A stretch of DNA of 64,000 nucleotides from NCBI RefSeq assembly GCF_000208865.1, contig NC_018389.1, positions 1,488,001 to 1,552,000 on the forward strand. Direction: 5' to 3'. The notes under the pieces were generated by a model. It made no database searches. It was not told the origin of the DNA and saw only the letters and a list, made by a program, of their open reading frames with translations. Shown one piece after another: positions 47,214-58,538 of the stretch. Numbering within the stretch: the first letter of the stretch is position 1; every line of letters starts with the position of its first letter. This stretch comes from Neospora caninum Liverpool. Taxonomy: Eukaryota; Apicomplexa; Conoidasida; Eucoccidiorida; Sarcocystidae. The position numbers and the translations under genes were made by a program.

Positions 47214-50200
47214 GGTCTAAACCTATCAGTGCAATATATATGTATGTATATATATATATATATATATATGGGTGTCTTTCCGTGAGAGGCGTTGTGTGTG
47301 CGCAGATTACAACAAGTCACGGCTCTCGCTACGGAGTTCCGTTCTCTGGTTCCTCTGGAGCTGCGCCGACCGCAAGCCTGACGAACCTTGAACGAGCGTG
47401 AGACGGTTGGTGAGAGCCGACAGGCACGCCGCCTTCTGAGGCCGCGTCAGAGGGAGACCCGTAGGCAGCACGACGTCAGTCAAATCGGTTTCCGGCGAGG
47501 GCGTCCCGAAATCGTTCCTATCTGACGCCAGTTGATTCCGAGCTTGCAAGGCCTGCGAGGCATCGAAGACGCGTCGGGGCAACACAGCTGTGCCGGAGGC
47601 AGAGACGTAAAGGCTGCATCGGTGGAGCAATCTTGCGGGAGCCTAGAGTCGCCGTCCCGATAACCACAAACGCACGCCGCGCCTTTCGTCTGGTCCACCT
47701 CCCACGCGAGCGACAAAAAAACAGTCTGTGTCCTGTCTCCGTCCCCAGAGCGTTGGAACGCCGCAGACTGCTCGCCCCGTCCTGCAGAGAGAGGCGCGTG
47801 GGGCGACTGCGCCCGAGAAGGAGACAGGCGCGTGAAGCGAGCCAACCGCTGCGACACGTGCGGGTACACAGAGGGTGCGACACGGAGAGTTAAGCACATC
47901 GAGCGACGGTGGAAAGACTCCTTGCGAATACTCACCACTTGCGAAAGAAGGAGCGAAGGCGGATTGTTCGCAGCCACGTAAGACTGCTGAAGTCGCTGTT
48001 TCTTTGTGTGTTGCAGCGCGGACGCTCCGACGACAGCCGCCTCGTCGCGATTGGCAAACGAGGCCGCGCTAAACATCTGGGCATCTGCGAGCTCGTTCAG
48101 CCGATGAAGCGGATCGAAGTGCGAAGGATCCACGTCACTCAACAGCGGCACCGGACCACCTAGAGAAAGAAAAAAGCGACAAAGACATGGACGAAACGCA
48201 AGCATACATGCATATATATATATGCATATATATATGCATATATATATATATATATGAAATATCGATTATGCATAGGTCCATATAAATATGTATATTTGTT
48301 GACACATATTTCCATGCAGATAGATATTTGTGGATAGAGATAAGGGGAAAGAGTAGCGAGATAGACAGTGATGGACAGAAAAGGGTTGCGGTGTGTACAC
48401 TGATATCTAGATAGACTCTTCGGAGCGTATACGGAAACAGTACAACGCACTTCACAGTCTTTCGTATATCTGGAAGCCTGTCGCCTTTGTGGCATATCGG
48501 TTCTCCGCTGTTCCATTTCCCTTCGCTTCGCGTCTTGGACTCTCTAGTCTACACTTTGTTTTTCTTCGTCTGCTTCGCGCCCCGTGTGTGCGTATTTTCT
48601 CTCTTCTTGCTCCTCCCCTGGTGTCGATTCCGGCCCGCCGCCGTGCTGGCCTGTTCTGGCCTTCCGCTCGTGTCTCGCTCCTATACTCTGTCTCTTATCC
48701 CCTTCTCTCTTCTCTCTTTTTCCCCCGTCTCTCTTCTCTCTTTTTCTCCCTTCTCTCTTCTCTCTTTTTCCCCTTTCTCTCTTCTCTCCTTTTCTCCCTT
48801 TTCGCTTCTCTCTTTCTCTTCCTTCTCTCTTTTTCTCCCTTCCTGTTTCGTGTTGCTTCTCCCGGTTTCCCTTCACGTGTTTCTGGTCTGTTCTTTCTTG
48901 TGTTTCGTGCGTTTCCTTTCGCGCGCTTTCTTAACTCACGGCCAGCCACGTCCTTCGCCGGCGGCTCTCCGGTGTGGAGGAGCAAGTAGCGAATCTCAGG
49001 GGTGAAGGCGTATGAGGAGGTTGAGTGCTGAACAGGACAAGGGGACACTGCGACGCCCGGATGCGAGGAACGCTTCTCGCCGACAAAACGCTCGTCACAC
49101 ACGCGCGAGACGGCAGAAGAGCCCCGTAGAGTTTCGATGGGCTCCCGGCCGCGCAGCAAAAAGCGCCGAGACACTCGGCAGGCCATCCAGAGCCGGACGA
49201 CGCAGCGCACGGGGTGGAGGGGAAAACGGAAATGGTAGCGGCTCAGAGGCTCTTTCGCGGCAAGTGAGACGACAGGAAGAACGCCGCCGGAGAGGACGAC
49301 AGACACAGAGAGATAGAGAAAGAGAGAAGAGCGAGAACGGGAGTTAGAGAAAGACCAAGTTCGAGAAAGAGCGGGAAACACAGAGGGAGATAGGTGCATC
49401 AGCATGTGTTTGGACTTTAACTCCTCGCAACAGGTTTTATCTAGTGTCACGTCTCTCCAAAGCGCTCCTGTTGCTCGTGCGTCGACTTGACGAGGCCTAC
49501 CGAGACGGGCATTCTGTGCATGGTGAGGCTCCGCAGCGCCTCCACCATCCGATCGTGTGTGACCGCAGGGGTGAGGTAGTAGAGCTTGAATCGGCGGCAG
49601 GCTGCGAGGAGGGGAAAGGAATCCCACATGCGTCGTCACACGAGGGCGGGTCCACAGATGTCTACGTAGGGATGCAGGAGTCGACACAGGGAGAAAAAAC
49701 GAGAGACAAAGAGCCGGCGACGGACAGATGCAGGGACGGCTCGGGTCTGATCGTCCAGCACGGGGTAGAGGCATGCAGACATGGACACACGCCCTGCCGC
49801 AGGACAAAAACGGGTAGAACTCGAGGAGAGAGGTGTCCGCATATGTGGCCAGACAGGAGCGTCCACAGACACAGGAGGCGAGCTTCGCATTTACGTCTGG
49901 GAGCGAATAAACAGGTTGAAAGGTGAAACGCAAAAAGACATACTGAGGATGGCCGCGTGCTTGGCGCCCTCGCCTGATGCGAGTCGGACGTTGACGTTGA
50001 AGTTCACGCTGTCGCTCTTCACGCTCGTCACTACGCCCACGAAGCACTTCCGCTGCAACCCAGGAGGTGAACACATGCAGACCGCCAAGTGAGACACAAG
50101 CATCGTAAACGCACGTGCTCTCGCTCAACTTTCACATATGCATATATATAAACACGCACATGTATACGCGCACACATGTACATGCATAAGCATAAATATG

Positions 50201-50658
50201 TAAGTATAATGTACACGTAGATACATTACGCATTTGTATATGCACATATGAGTGCAGCAGATACATCTACGCAATTTACATAGTACGCATTCGTATCTGT
50301 GCATAGAGCAGACTTCCTGGAGCTTCGTCCCCGGCACTCCGCATTTGGGGACCCCGCGTTTCCTTTGTGCGCCCCGTTGCGGCCTCCCCGATCGCTGCGG
50401 GCGTACCCAAGAATCTTCGGAGTTCCGCTGCTCCTCGAAGGGGCGTAGCAGCACGCAGTCATCTTCCCGGAATTGCACGTTGGCGAGGAACTCCCGGTCT
50501 TCCGCTGGGCACAAGGCAGGGATAGAACCGACGGAAGTCGAATGCAGCGCCCGACACACATTCGCCCGTGCGCCGCCTCGTTTCGACGCACGTGAAAATA
50601 CGCCTCTAAACGTCTGGAGCGAGCTACACGGAACACGGCGCGATGCATCTCATGCCAG

Positions 50659-50697
<39 letters not shown>

Positions 50698-50793
50698 CAG
50701 AGAGAGGTGTATGGATGTGTAGGCAATACCGAAGCATGGAAATGGAGATCTTCCCATCTATATGAAGATATCTGCACGGATGCAGATGGAGAG

Positions 50794-50831
<38 letters not shown>

Positions 50832-51981
50832 GCATATATGTATATATATATGTTGAGAGACACAAAACTGTTTTGGGTGTTCCTCCTTGCCCCGAGGCAT
50901 TTGACCAGAGAATTGCTCAGTCGAGTCTCCGACACGCGAGGAGATTCTCCAATGAGACGTGCCGCCTAGAACCAGCCATCGTTGGATGCAAGTAAGCACA
51001 TAGATATCAATACGCATCTGACTATGTACACAACCGCACACAGATCTGGAGTGTCCGGACACACTGGTTTCCAGCGCCTCTGTACCTTTGAGAGTGGTAC
51101 CGAGTGAGAAGACAGGCATGGCGGCGGACTTGCAGTTGAGAACCATGTGCTTTCCTTCGAACATGTCTCCGTAAGCTTTCCGGTCCTCGATCCCTGCGGC
51201 CAGTTGCGCTTGCCACTCCAGCGCGAGCATCAGGCTGCGCAGAAGCGAAAGAACACTCAGCAGCCAGTGCGTTCGCCCGTCTCTCACGACCCTCTCTTTC
51301 GCGCGCCTCTGTCCCTCTCCCTCGACGGGTTGCCAGGAACGCAGAGACAGGTAGACAGGCCTACGGAGAGGCGCAAGCGGCGAGGCGCATCGAGGGGAGG
51401 GTGGGGCAGAGACACCTGAAAAAGCGGCGCTGGACGCCGTGGGTGGGACGACTCAGAAAGCAAGCGGCCTTTTCGGCTTGCGAGTTCGCCGCCAAAGGAC
51501 GAGTGCCCTCTCGGCTCACCGATAATTCTGGAAGTACTGCCTGGCCAGCGGGGACGGGAAGTAGCTCTGCTCCAGCTTCACGTCGCCTAGCTCGTGCAAC
51601 ACAGCCTGAAAAGACGAGCCGGAGCGCCGCACACAGACGCGAGAGCGACACACCGTGTGTGCGGCTAGAGTCACTTGGGACATCCGACTCTGAAAGGAGA
51701 GACACCCAGTCCGTCAAAGCAAACACGCGAACGCAGAGACCCTACTGGAGCGGCGTGCATTCCCATGCCGACAGCGCTCGGCACAGGTGTCTGCGCCGCG
51801 TCAGCAGCCTGTGCCTTTACACGTGAGTGCCCTCAAGAAGTATCCACGTTCTATGCACACGTCTGTCAACGGTAATATACATGTAGGGGCCGGCGTCCAC
51901 ATCCATATATGCATGTAGAGACTTACGGTTGCACTGATGCACGCAACTGTTCTGTCTCTGACACTCTCTAACTACATCCGT

Positions 51982-52012
<31 letters not shown>

Positions 52013-55000
52013 TATGCATCTGCATTTTAAAATAGATATCCACACATGCGTATATATATATATATATATACGCATGTATACAATTGCGTGTTGATGGAAA
52101 GGGGCTGTTTCGGAAACCGAACGCGGCGACGGAAGACCGCTCTAGGTGGAGCGATCCGGCTTGCGAAGATGACACGAAAGGCAGGGAAGACTGCGGGCTA
52201 CGCTTGTGGGGGTCAAACCCAATTGTGGGACTGTTGCATGCGTTTGAACAGACGCCGAACGAGACAGCTGCGGGGGGTGTTACCTGTCCGAAATTGCAGT
52301 TGGTGAGCACCGTGCATTCGTCGAGCAGCATCTCCCAGACGTCCGGCGGCATCGCGCGACTTCCACTGGCAGGCGACGGCGAGGCTTCATCTGCGACGGA
52401 TGAGCAGCGGAGAGAGGCATGCGATCGCGATCGAAGCAACGAACGCAGAGGAAGCGGTGGAGACCCAAGGCGCCGCCGCATAAAGGAACGCAATCGAGGG
52501 CAAGATGCGTCTGCTCGCTTCTTCTCCACGACGCGAGAGACACCCCCGTAGAAAGAGCGAGAGACACAGAGAGAAAGGAGATACACGACAGCCAAGAGAG
52601 CGGTGGAGTCCAGAGCCTTGCGGGCGTAGACCCGACTGCCAAGTTCTTTCCAGGCTGGTTATACACTTTACAAGCCGAACTTGTACGTGTCTCCAAACGC
52701 CCCTTTTCTCGAAGAAAAAGCGAGAAGCGATTTGTCGGGCCTCGCGCGCTTCCCCGAAGCGACACTTGCGAAGACCACCAACGGATGCAGATTGTGTTTT
52801 CTACTTTCATTTTCCTCTCGCCGGGAGCCGCGAAGGCTGCCTGCTTTCTCGCGGCGGGGTGCTCTGTCGCGTCCTCCGCCTACCTGAGGCCGACGCAGTC
52901 ACGGTCTTCAGCGTTTGCAGGAGTGCGTCGATGAGAGATCGTTCGTTCTCTGCAAGGGCCATGCGCCACACTGTGGGGAGAAACAGCCGCCAGACGGCAC
53001 TGGTAGTCGCCTCAAGCAACGCGCAGGCCTTGGCCACATACACTTTTCCTTCCTGAGGACATAGCGAGGCACACGCCCATCGCAGGAGTGCGGACAGTGA
53101 AAACGCGGGACAGAAGACGAAGCAGGCAGCGAGACAGACAAGCGAGACAGACAAGCGAGACAGGCGAGTGTGTGGAAGGCCTTTTTGGGGAAACTCCCAG
53201 CCAACCCGTCCAAGTGCATCTTCTACAGATGCGAAATGTATCGCGGCCATACGCATCCATGTATATATAAGGGCGCAGTTGAATACATGTATGCTAATCT
53301 GCATAGATACAAATATTTATATGTACGTCTGCACTTGTAGGGATAGCATCTCGCATATCGACATGTGCGCATGCATGAGTCAATTTGCATATCCAGAAAT
53401 AAATATATTGATATACGCACGTGAATGCACGTGTGTCACGTTTCCTGCGCGTCCTGGCGTTCCAGGGTTTGGGGCTTGTCTCCTTACCGGTCGTTCTGCG
53501 ACGAGATTCAAGAGGCTGCGAGCGGCCTGCCGGTCCGGCGCCTCGACGTGCTCAACGAAGCCAGCGTCGGCCATCATCTGCAGAGCCGCAGTGGCGCGCG
53601 CTAGCGGCTTCGACGACCCGATGCCGACGACGGAAAGCTGCATGCAGCGCGCGGCGGAAACAGAGGAGACGCGAAAAGCCGGCGTGGGAGCGGCGCGGGC
53701 GAGAAGGTCACGCAGAAAAGGGGAGAACACGAGCTACGCGCATCCCGTCCTCAATTGCCAAGGCCTCGCGTGCAGTCCGCCCGACCACAGACAGGCTGAA
53801 GAATCCGACATCGCGCGAGGGGGCCAGGCATGGCAGGCCCCGAGGCGGACTCGGAGACACAGGCGCAGTGCCGGAACCTAGAGGAGACACTGAGAGACGT
53901 CACGCGACGAGGGAAGAAGCGTGGACGCTCCCACCGATGCTGCCCTACGCGCCACGTCTTCGAGGATCCCGGTTGTTCGGTGCACGCCCGTTCCCCCGTA
54001 GCGTCTTTTTTCTCCGGTTTTGCTGGTCCTTCTTACCGTCCGGCTCCGTCCATCCCGCCCCGTCCATCGCCACTCCAGATTGCAGCGGTAGCCCTCCGCA
54101 GACACCGCGATCGTCTCTGTGGGCTGGGGCACGCAAGGACAGAAAGCAAGGCATGGAAGACAAAGCACACCCGCCGCGAGTGTTGCTCCTTCAGCGCCCT
54201 CCCTCGCCGGAAGCCCCGGCCAGACGCCAGTGCGTCGCGAGGATGCACAACTGCGCTGCGGTCTCCAGCTGACGCTTATCCCTCAAACGCCTCTAGCCAC
54301 ACGCTTCGCGCCAGAGCAACGCAGGTACGAGGAGAGATCTAGAGTGATGTGTACAGCGGGAGATACACGGCGAGAGGGAGAAAGAGACAAACAGATTGAA
54401 AAAGGAAGATGGGCACAGAGGCAGATATGGGCACTGATGCCTAGGCACCTCGGCCTATACATCTATATATATATATATATATATATATACATCTATATAT
54501 ATATATATATATATAGGGATATCGAAATGGTGTCAAATGCATAACGTTAGGCAGAGAGGCGGAACCCTTCTGGTTTCGCCTGTGTCTTCGGTGGAGCTTG
54601 CTGTTTTGCCTTACTTTGATTTGGTTTCTTGTGGTCAGGTTGTGGTGCTGCTGATTGATTTCTCCAGCGTCTTGCTTGGACAAGTGTGCGCCGTGGTTTC
54701 CTTTCCCGCGAGTTTCAGCTGCCTGCTGCTGGCGGGCTTGAGTCACCTGTCGATTGATCTTCTCGCGCTCCTCAGTCTGGCAGTCTTTGTACTGCGAAAG
54801 AGGCCAGACGAAGAAAGAATCGCCACCTTCCCAGCGCCCGAGAGAGTCTCTGCACCGAAGCCCAAACCTAGCCCGGCGGCGCTGGCCTTCCAGTGTATGT
54901 ATACCATGAGCTGCAGTGTCTCGGAGGCTCTCTACGCGGCAAACGCGTCTCAAGTGTTTCGGCTCCTTCGGTTTCATCAGTCATCTTCCGAGGCGCCACC

Positions 55001-57124
55001 TCGCTCCCTGACGAATGCGAGGTTTCGTCATTTGCTTCATTCCAGTAAGGCGTAAAACGGAAAATAAAAACGCTCGGTTGTCTAACAAGGGGGTGTCTGC
55101 GTCGGCTCGTGCCCACATGTGTTTTCTCTCAGCCTCTCACCCAGCGTGTCTCTCCTTGCTCTGTGTCTCCTCTTTGTCTTTTTAGAGGGCGCATTTGTGT
55201 TCTCACCTTCAGCACTTTGAGGTACATGTCTTGCATGGCGGCGATCTCTGCCTCGCACGAGCTGTTTCCTCGGCCCGTTGACTCGATCCTCACTTCTTCG
55301 CCGCCCGACATGAAGGTCCACATAAATCGGTGTTCTGGAAACTCAACAAAAGACCACGGGAAGCTTGTGCAGATATGGGTGGACGTACACTCCACACACT
55401 CGTAATACATATATATATATATATATATATCAATATATGCATGAATAATTACGAATATATAGCTGTGTGTCTGCTAGCGGAGGCGATCTTTTCTACGTCT
55501 CCGCCCACCGCAAGGATCAAATAAGTACAGCCCTAAATGTACAAAATACTCACACATATGCATTCATGTGTATAGGCGGGAAATGCTGGCACCCAGGCGC
55601 GCGTTGAAAGCAGGCGCTACCCCCCATGCGTATAAAAGACGACGCAGCGATACGCAGAACGGCGGCAAGTGGTTCGCCAAGAAGAGAGCGACAACCCGGC
55701 GAGGCAACTGTCCAAGTGAGGCGGCGAAACGGCGGAGGCACGCGCGCACGGACAGGAAGACGACAGGCCGTACCGTTGCCTCCTGGGAACGACGCTTGTT
55801 TGCCGTGTATCTTGCCCCTAAGCGACGCGAAGAGACACCTCGTCACTTGTTCATACTCCTGCAACAAGGGCGCACTCGCACGCCAGGGGACCGTTGCCAC
55901 AGTTTCACGTCAGAGACAGACTCCACGTTTTTTCACCACGACTGTGCATGCACGCGCATACACAAGCATATGTATGTACATACACACACATACATACTTC
56001 TATACAGGGCAATAGGGGTGTACGTATCTGCAGTCCATCGAGGACAACGATCTACATTTCGAGGTATAGTGTATGGACACCTGTCATTGAGCGGCCTGCC
56101 TCAGTGGTGTGCTGTTCTCAGCCTTCTTTTCCCCGTGTTCGTACGTGGAGCGTGACAGGCCCGAGTTGGCCGAGGAGTGCCTTGACGGCTTCCTTCTTTG
56201 CATCTTTCTTCGACCTGCCAATGCCCTCCGTTTGGATCTTTCGATTGCCCGCGATGGTCCAGGAGAGGGACGCTTTGAAGAACTGATTCTGATTCGACTC
56301 TTTGCCGCGTCGCGCATTCTTTGGCGGCGAGGGCGACGGCGTCGCAGACGCCCCGCCTCGAGAGCAGTCCTCGTGGACGACCGGCCGAAGCACCTGGAGA
56401 CGACATGCGCAGAAACATCCACCACCCACGCGCGCGTGAGGGGAAGCCGAGGGTCTACGAGACTAAGAAGCAAAGCGAACTACCTGTCAATCGAAACCGA
56501 ATCAGACGCGTCTCTTGCTCGGCATCTAGCTCTCGGCTCCTCCGATCTTTGGCGTAGAGCAAACCGCCTGCCATCTCTCCTTCGCTCCTTGCGCCCCAAT
56601 TCTCCCCCTTCTCGTTCTTTTTCTTCTTTTGTTCTCACCGCTTGTCGGATGCCGTAGAAATGCAGCAGGTTCTCGTCGTCGACGATGTATTTGTTGAACT
56701 GCGGATTTCCCATGCCCCCGAATAGCTTGTCGACCGAGTCGGGCTGGTCCCGCACAGACGCGAAGGCCGCAGCGGGGACCGGAGCAGCCGGCGACCCGCA
56801 GAGAGGAGACGAGGGAACTGCATGCGGGGCGGTAGAGGCCTGGCGGCGGGGCTGCGAAGGAGGCCCAGGGCGTCCAGAGGGATACGCAGTCTGCGGGCCG
56901 GGCGCCGGCGTCGAGGACGGTCCATTGCGCGAGGAAGCGAAGGAGGCGGCGGCATCCTTCGAGAAGGCGTGAGCGCCCGATCTTCCAAAGTCGCCGCGGC
57001 CTCGCCGCGAGGGCGCGCCGCCACCGCGCTGGGGCTCCGGAGCGACGCCAGACGAGTAGCGCGAATCCGCGGGCGGCTCAGGGCCCTCCATCGCCGCTGC
57101 GTGCGCGAATCTGCGACTGCTCAT
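41081..57124 (-). CDS. UPF1-like SF1 RNA helicase with N-terminal dsRNA-binding motifs
   Basis: Twenty-five exons fit with GT-AG borders and continuous phase: 57124-56639, 56393-56145, 55858-55774, 55334-55207, 54791-54615, 53637-53488, 53052-52884, 52390-52284, 51605-51520, 51234-51086, 50504-50407, 50052-49944, 49601-49501, 49027-48940, 48159-47936, 47552-47387, 46679-46572, 46187-46092, 45776-45576, 45411-45303, 44790-44651, 44106-43968, 43455-43323, 42655-42456, 41432-41081. Total: 1,349 residues. dsRBM-like segments lie at about 145-240 ([26 protein letters not shown]), 246-316 ([21 protein letters not shown]) and 376-425 ([16 protein letters not shown]). The helicase core has GPPGTGKT (~858), ADSNVA, DEGAQ (~988), GDHKQLPPT (~1010), DEQRRMHP (~1050), [13 protein letters not shown] (~1175) and LTRAKRG (~1215), and resembles UPF1, but no CH zinc domain is seen. 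The function (RNA surveillance or dsRNA unwinding) is inferred. The 5' end is uncertain. Confidence 0.88.
41568..41599. repeat. (TA)n microsatellite, helicase intron
   Basis: Alternating TA run followed by degenerate TATA/TACA sequence to about 41650, in the intron 41433-42455. Confidence 0.95.
42193..42226. repeat. (TA)n microsatellite, helicase intron
   Basis: Alternating TA run in the intron 41433-42455, flanked by short inverted CCTATA/TATAGG arms. Confidence 0.95.
42743..42827. repeat. (TA)n tract plus 50-bp unit, copy A
   Basis: A (TA)n tract at 42743-42773 is followed by a 50-bp unit at 42778-42827. The unit's reverse complement matches 43597-43646 at 45 of 50 positions. Confidence 0.85.
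43025..43047. repeat. (TA)n microsatellite, helicase intron
   Basis: Alternating AT run in the intron 42656-43322, followed by degenerate TATG/TAAATA sequence. Confidence 0.9.
43597..43719. repeat. 50-bp unit copy B plus compound (TA)n(CATA)n(TA)n
   Basis: The 50-bp unit lies at 43597-43646, inverted relative to copy A, and runs into TA, then about six TACA/CATA units, then TA again to 43719. Confidence 0.85.
43771..43795. repeat. (TG)n microsatellite
   Basis: About twelve TG dinucleotides in the intron 43456-43967. Confidence 0.9.
44195..44222. repeat. (TA)n microsatellite, helicase intron
   Basis: Alternating TA run in the intron 44107-44650. Confidence 0.95.
44810..44834. repeat. (CA)n microsatellite
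   Basis: About twelve CA dinucleotides just upstream of the exon starting at 44790 on the minus strand, in the intron 44791-45302. On the sense strand it is a GT run. Confidence 0.9.
45442..45513. repeat. 32-bp tandem repeat in helicase intron
   Basis: Copies at 45442-45473 and 45474-45505 both begin TGCATGCAAATT and share GTTCACC; a partial third copy follows to 45513. The intron is 45412-45575, and the unit contains the TGCATGC motif common in this genome. Confidence 0.85.
45893..45926. repeat. 16-bp tandem repeat in helicase intron
   Basis: Two adjacent copies of GAAGAGCGAGAGACT and part of a third, within a purine-rich intron stretch. Confidence 0.75.
47015..47269. repeat. Three (TA)n microsatellites in one helicase intron
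   Basis: TA runs at 47015-47039, 47180-47206 and 47245-47269, all in the intron 46680-47386 immediately upstream (sense direction) of the Walker A exon. Confidence 0.95.
48211..48255. repeat. Interrupted (TA)n microsatellite
   Basis: TA runs separated by two GCA interruptions, in the intron 48160-48939. Confidence 0.9.
48697..48842. repeat. Polypyrimidine/polypurine minisatellite
   Basis: About 145 bp of repeated CTCTTCTCTCTTTTTCYCC-type units of roughly 25-28 bp. It is purine-rich on the helicase sense strand, in the intron 48160-48939. Confidence 0.85.
50662..50828. repeat. Two (TA)n microsatellites in helicase intron
   Basis: TA runs at 50662-50694 and 50799-50828 in the intron 50505-51085. 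Confidence 0.95.
51994..52077. repeat. (TA)n tracts, one inside a perfect palindrome
   Basis: A TA run at 51994-52015, then 52044-52077 reading ACATGCG, ten TA units, CGCATGT. The seven-base arms are exact reverse complements, so the whole 34 bp is self-complementary. Both lie in the intron 51606-52283. Confidence 0.9.
53115..53166. repeat. Short tandem repeat, AGACAAGCG units
   Basis: GCGAGACAGACAA units repeated about three times in the intron 53053-53487. Confidence 0.75.
54464..54515. repeat. Double (TA)n microsatellite
   Basis: TA runs at 54464-54489 and 54493-54515, separated by a short CATC spacer, in the intron 53638-54614. Confidence 0.95.
55207..56393 (-). other. dsRBM-coding exons of the helicase
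   Basis: Exons 56393-56145, 55858-55774 and 55334-55207 code for two motifs. Each has a beta-strand with an aromatic ([13 protein letters not shown]), then G-x-G and a basic or small-residue helix ([30 protein letters not shown]). This is the C-terminal half of the dsRBM fold. The small exon at 55858-55774 was found by phase: the flanking exons cannot be joined directly without a frameshift. Confidence 0.7.
55409..55430. repeat. (TA)n microsatellite
   Basis: Alternating AT run in the intron 55335-55773. Confidence 0.95.
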
Positions 57125-57524
57125 CTCGGAAAAGCGCAAGAGCCCGGACGACGCAGAGGCCGGAAGCGCCGGGGACGCGGGAGATAGCTCGGAACTGTTG
57201 AGAGAAGGCCTCCGTGGTGAGGAAGCGAGACAGAAGAGACGTCGCTCAGGAGCAGGCGCGAATCCGAGAGGCAATGGAAGACTGGAGGCGGGAGAGAAGA
57301 CAACCAGGCGGGCGGAAGAAGATGAAGAGCCGAGGGACGGAGCAGAGGGGGAGAGATGGGGGGACAGAAAGCGAGAGTGGTGGGCGAGAGGAAACGGGAA
57401 CAGCTTCGCTCGAGCAACCGTAGATGCGGGGGGATTGCGGCGCCGAGACACGAAGGCGGAAAGCGGTGGACTGGGCACAGCTGACGCGCTGCGTCGGGGC
57501 GCTCCTCGACTCCAGAAGGCAGGT

Positions 57525-57608
57525 GGAGAGGAGAAAGAAGAGAGAGAGAGAGAAGAGAGAGAAGAGAGAGAAAAAGAAAAGGAAGAGAAAGAGAGAGAAA
57601 AAGAAGAC
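57525..57608. repeat. (GA)n-rich purine tract
   Basis: On the helicase sense strand this is about 80 bp of CT-rich sequence. It could serve as the polypyrimidine tract of an intron acceptor in the 5' part of the gene. Confidence 0.8.
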
Positions 57609-57760
57609 ACAGGAAGAGAAGGGCAGCGCTGAACAGGAAGACAGTGGGTAGACGGTGACATTGGCGGTGCAGAGAGAAACGAAGAGAAATGACGGCGAGG
57701 GAGTTCGCGGGGAAAATCGGCCTACAGAGACAGGAAGGACACGTGGCAACAGTCGCGATG

Positions 57761-57812
57761 AGAGGCAGAGATGAGAGGCAGAGATGAGAGGCAGAGATGG
57801 GAGGCAGAGATG
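57761..57812. repeat. 13-bp tandem repeat, four copies
   Basis: AGAGGCAGAGATG repeated four times end to end; the last copy has one substitution. Confidence 0.95.
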
Positions 57813-58538
57813 TCAGTGCGTGGAGGGAAAGGGAGCAGCTACAGTGGACAGAACAGCGTGGCGGATGAACATGGCGAGCCGGCGATCCCGGGCCTCCAGG
57901 AATTGAGAGAAGGGAAAAAAAGGGACAGAGCGTGAAAAAGACAGAACACGACCCAGAGCTGGAGAGGTCGCCGCAAAGCGGAACGAGAGCGACCGCCGCC
58001 CCTGCCATGAAAAAACTGCGGCGGCGCCGGGGAGAGAGGCCCGAGCGGTTTCAAAGCGGAGTATGCAGCGAGAAGCGGACACAGACGCGAGCAGGAGGGA
58101 CAAGGGTTCTGGAGACGAATGAGAGAGGAAGAAACAGAAAGGAGAAGACGCAGCGAGGGAGGCGAGAGAGGTCAAAAAGATGCCGAGGAAGGAAACTTTC
58201 AAAGGAAAAGGAGCCGAGGCACTCCGTCTCCCAAAGCGGGCGTGGACGCACACACGCTGAAGAGCACTCTGGCAGCAGAAGGGCGGGAAAAGGAGGAAGA
58301 GGCGAATTCAGAGAGAAAACCAGAAGAGGCGGGAAACGCGCGAGGCGATTCGGTATCAGGGAACGCTGCAGGCAGCTAGCAGGGAAGAGATTTTGCCCGC
58401 GAAAGGGACAGCGAGCGGGGTAACTGTCCAGAAAACAACACACAGACGAGGGCGGAGGACAGAGGCAAAAAAACAGAAAGAGCGAGCGAAACCCGAGGAG
58501 AGAAAGAAAGAAGTGCGATTTTCCAAGGCACAACTTAC

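Noticed and set aside
47480..47935. Continuation of helicase exon 48159-47936 as one long frame to 47480
   Set aside because: The frame passes a strong GTGAGT donor and loses the conserved helicase sequence. Splicing to 47552 restores [15 protein letters not shown] just before the Walker A exon.
49447..49500. Extension of helicase exon 13 to the TGA near 49447
   Set aside because: Only the GTAGGC donor at 49500 keeps phase with the next acceptor at 49028. The later GTGACA site would need a different acceptor phase.
54537..55055. Plus-strand hydrophobic frame of 172 codons resembling a membrane protein
   Set aside because: It overlaps minus exon 54791-54615 of the helicase, which has an excellent pyrimidine-rich acceptor, a GTAAGG donor and matching phases. 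The hydrophobicity mirrors Gln/Lys codons on the other strand. It is not completely excluded as a nested gene.
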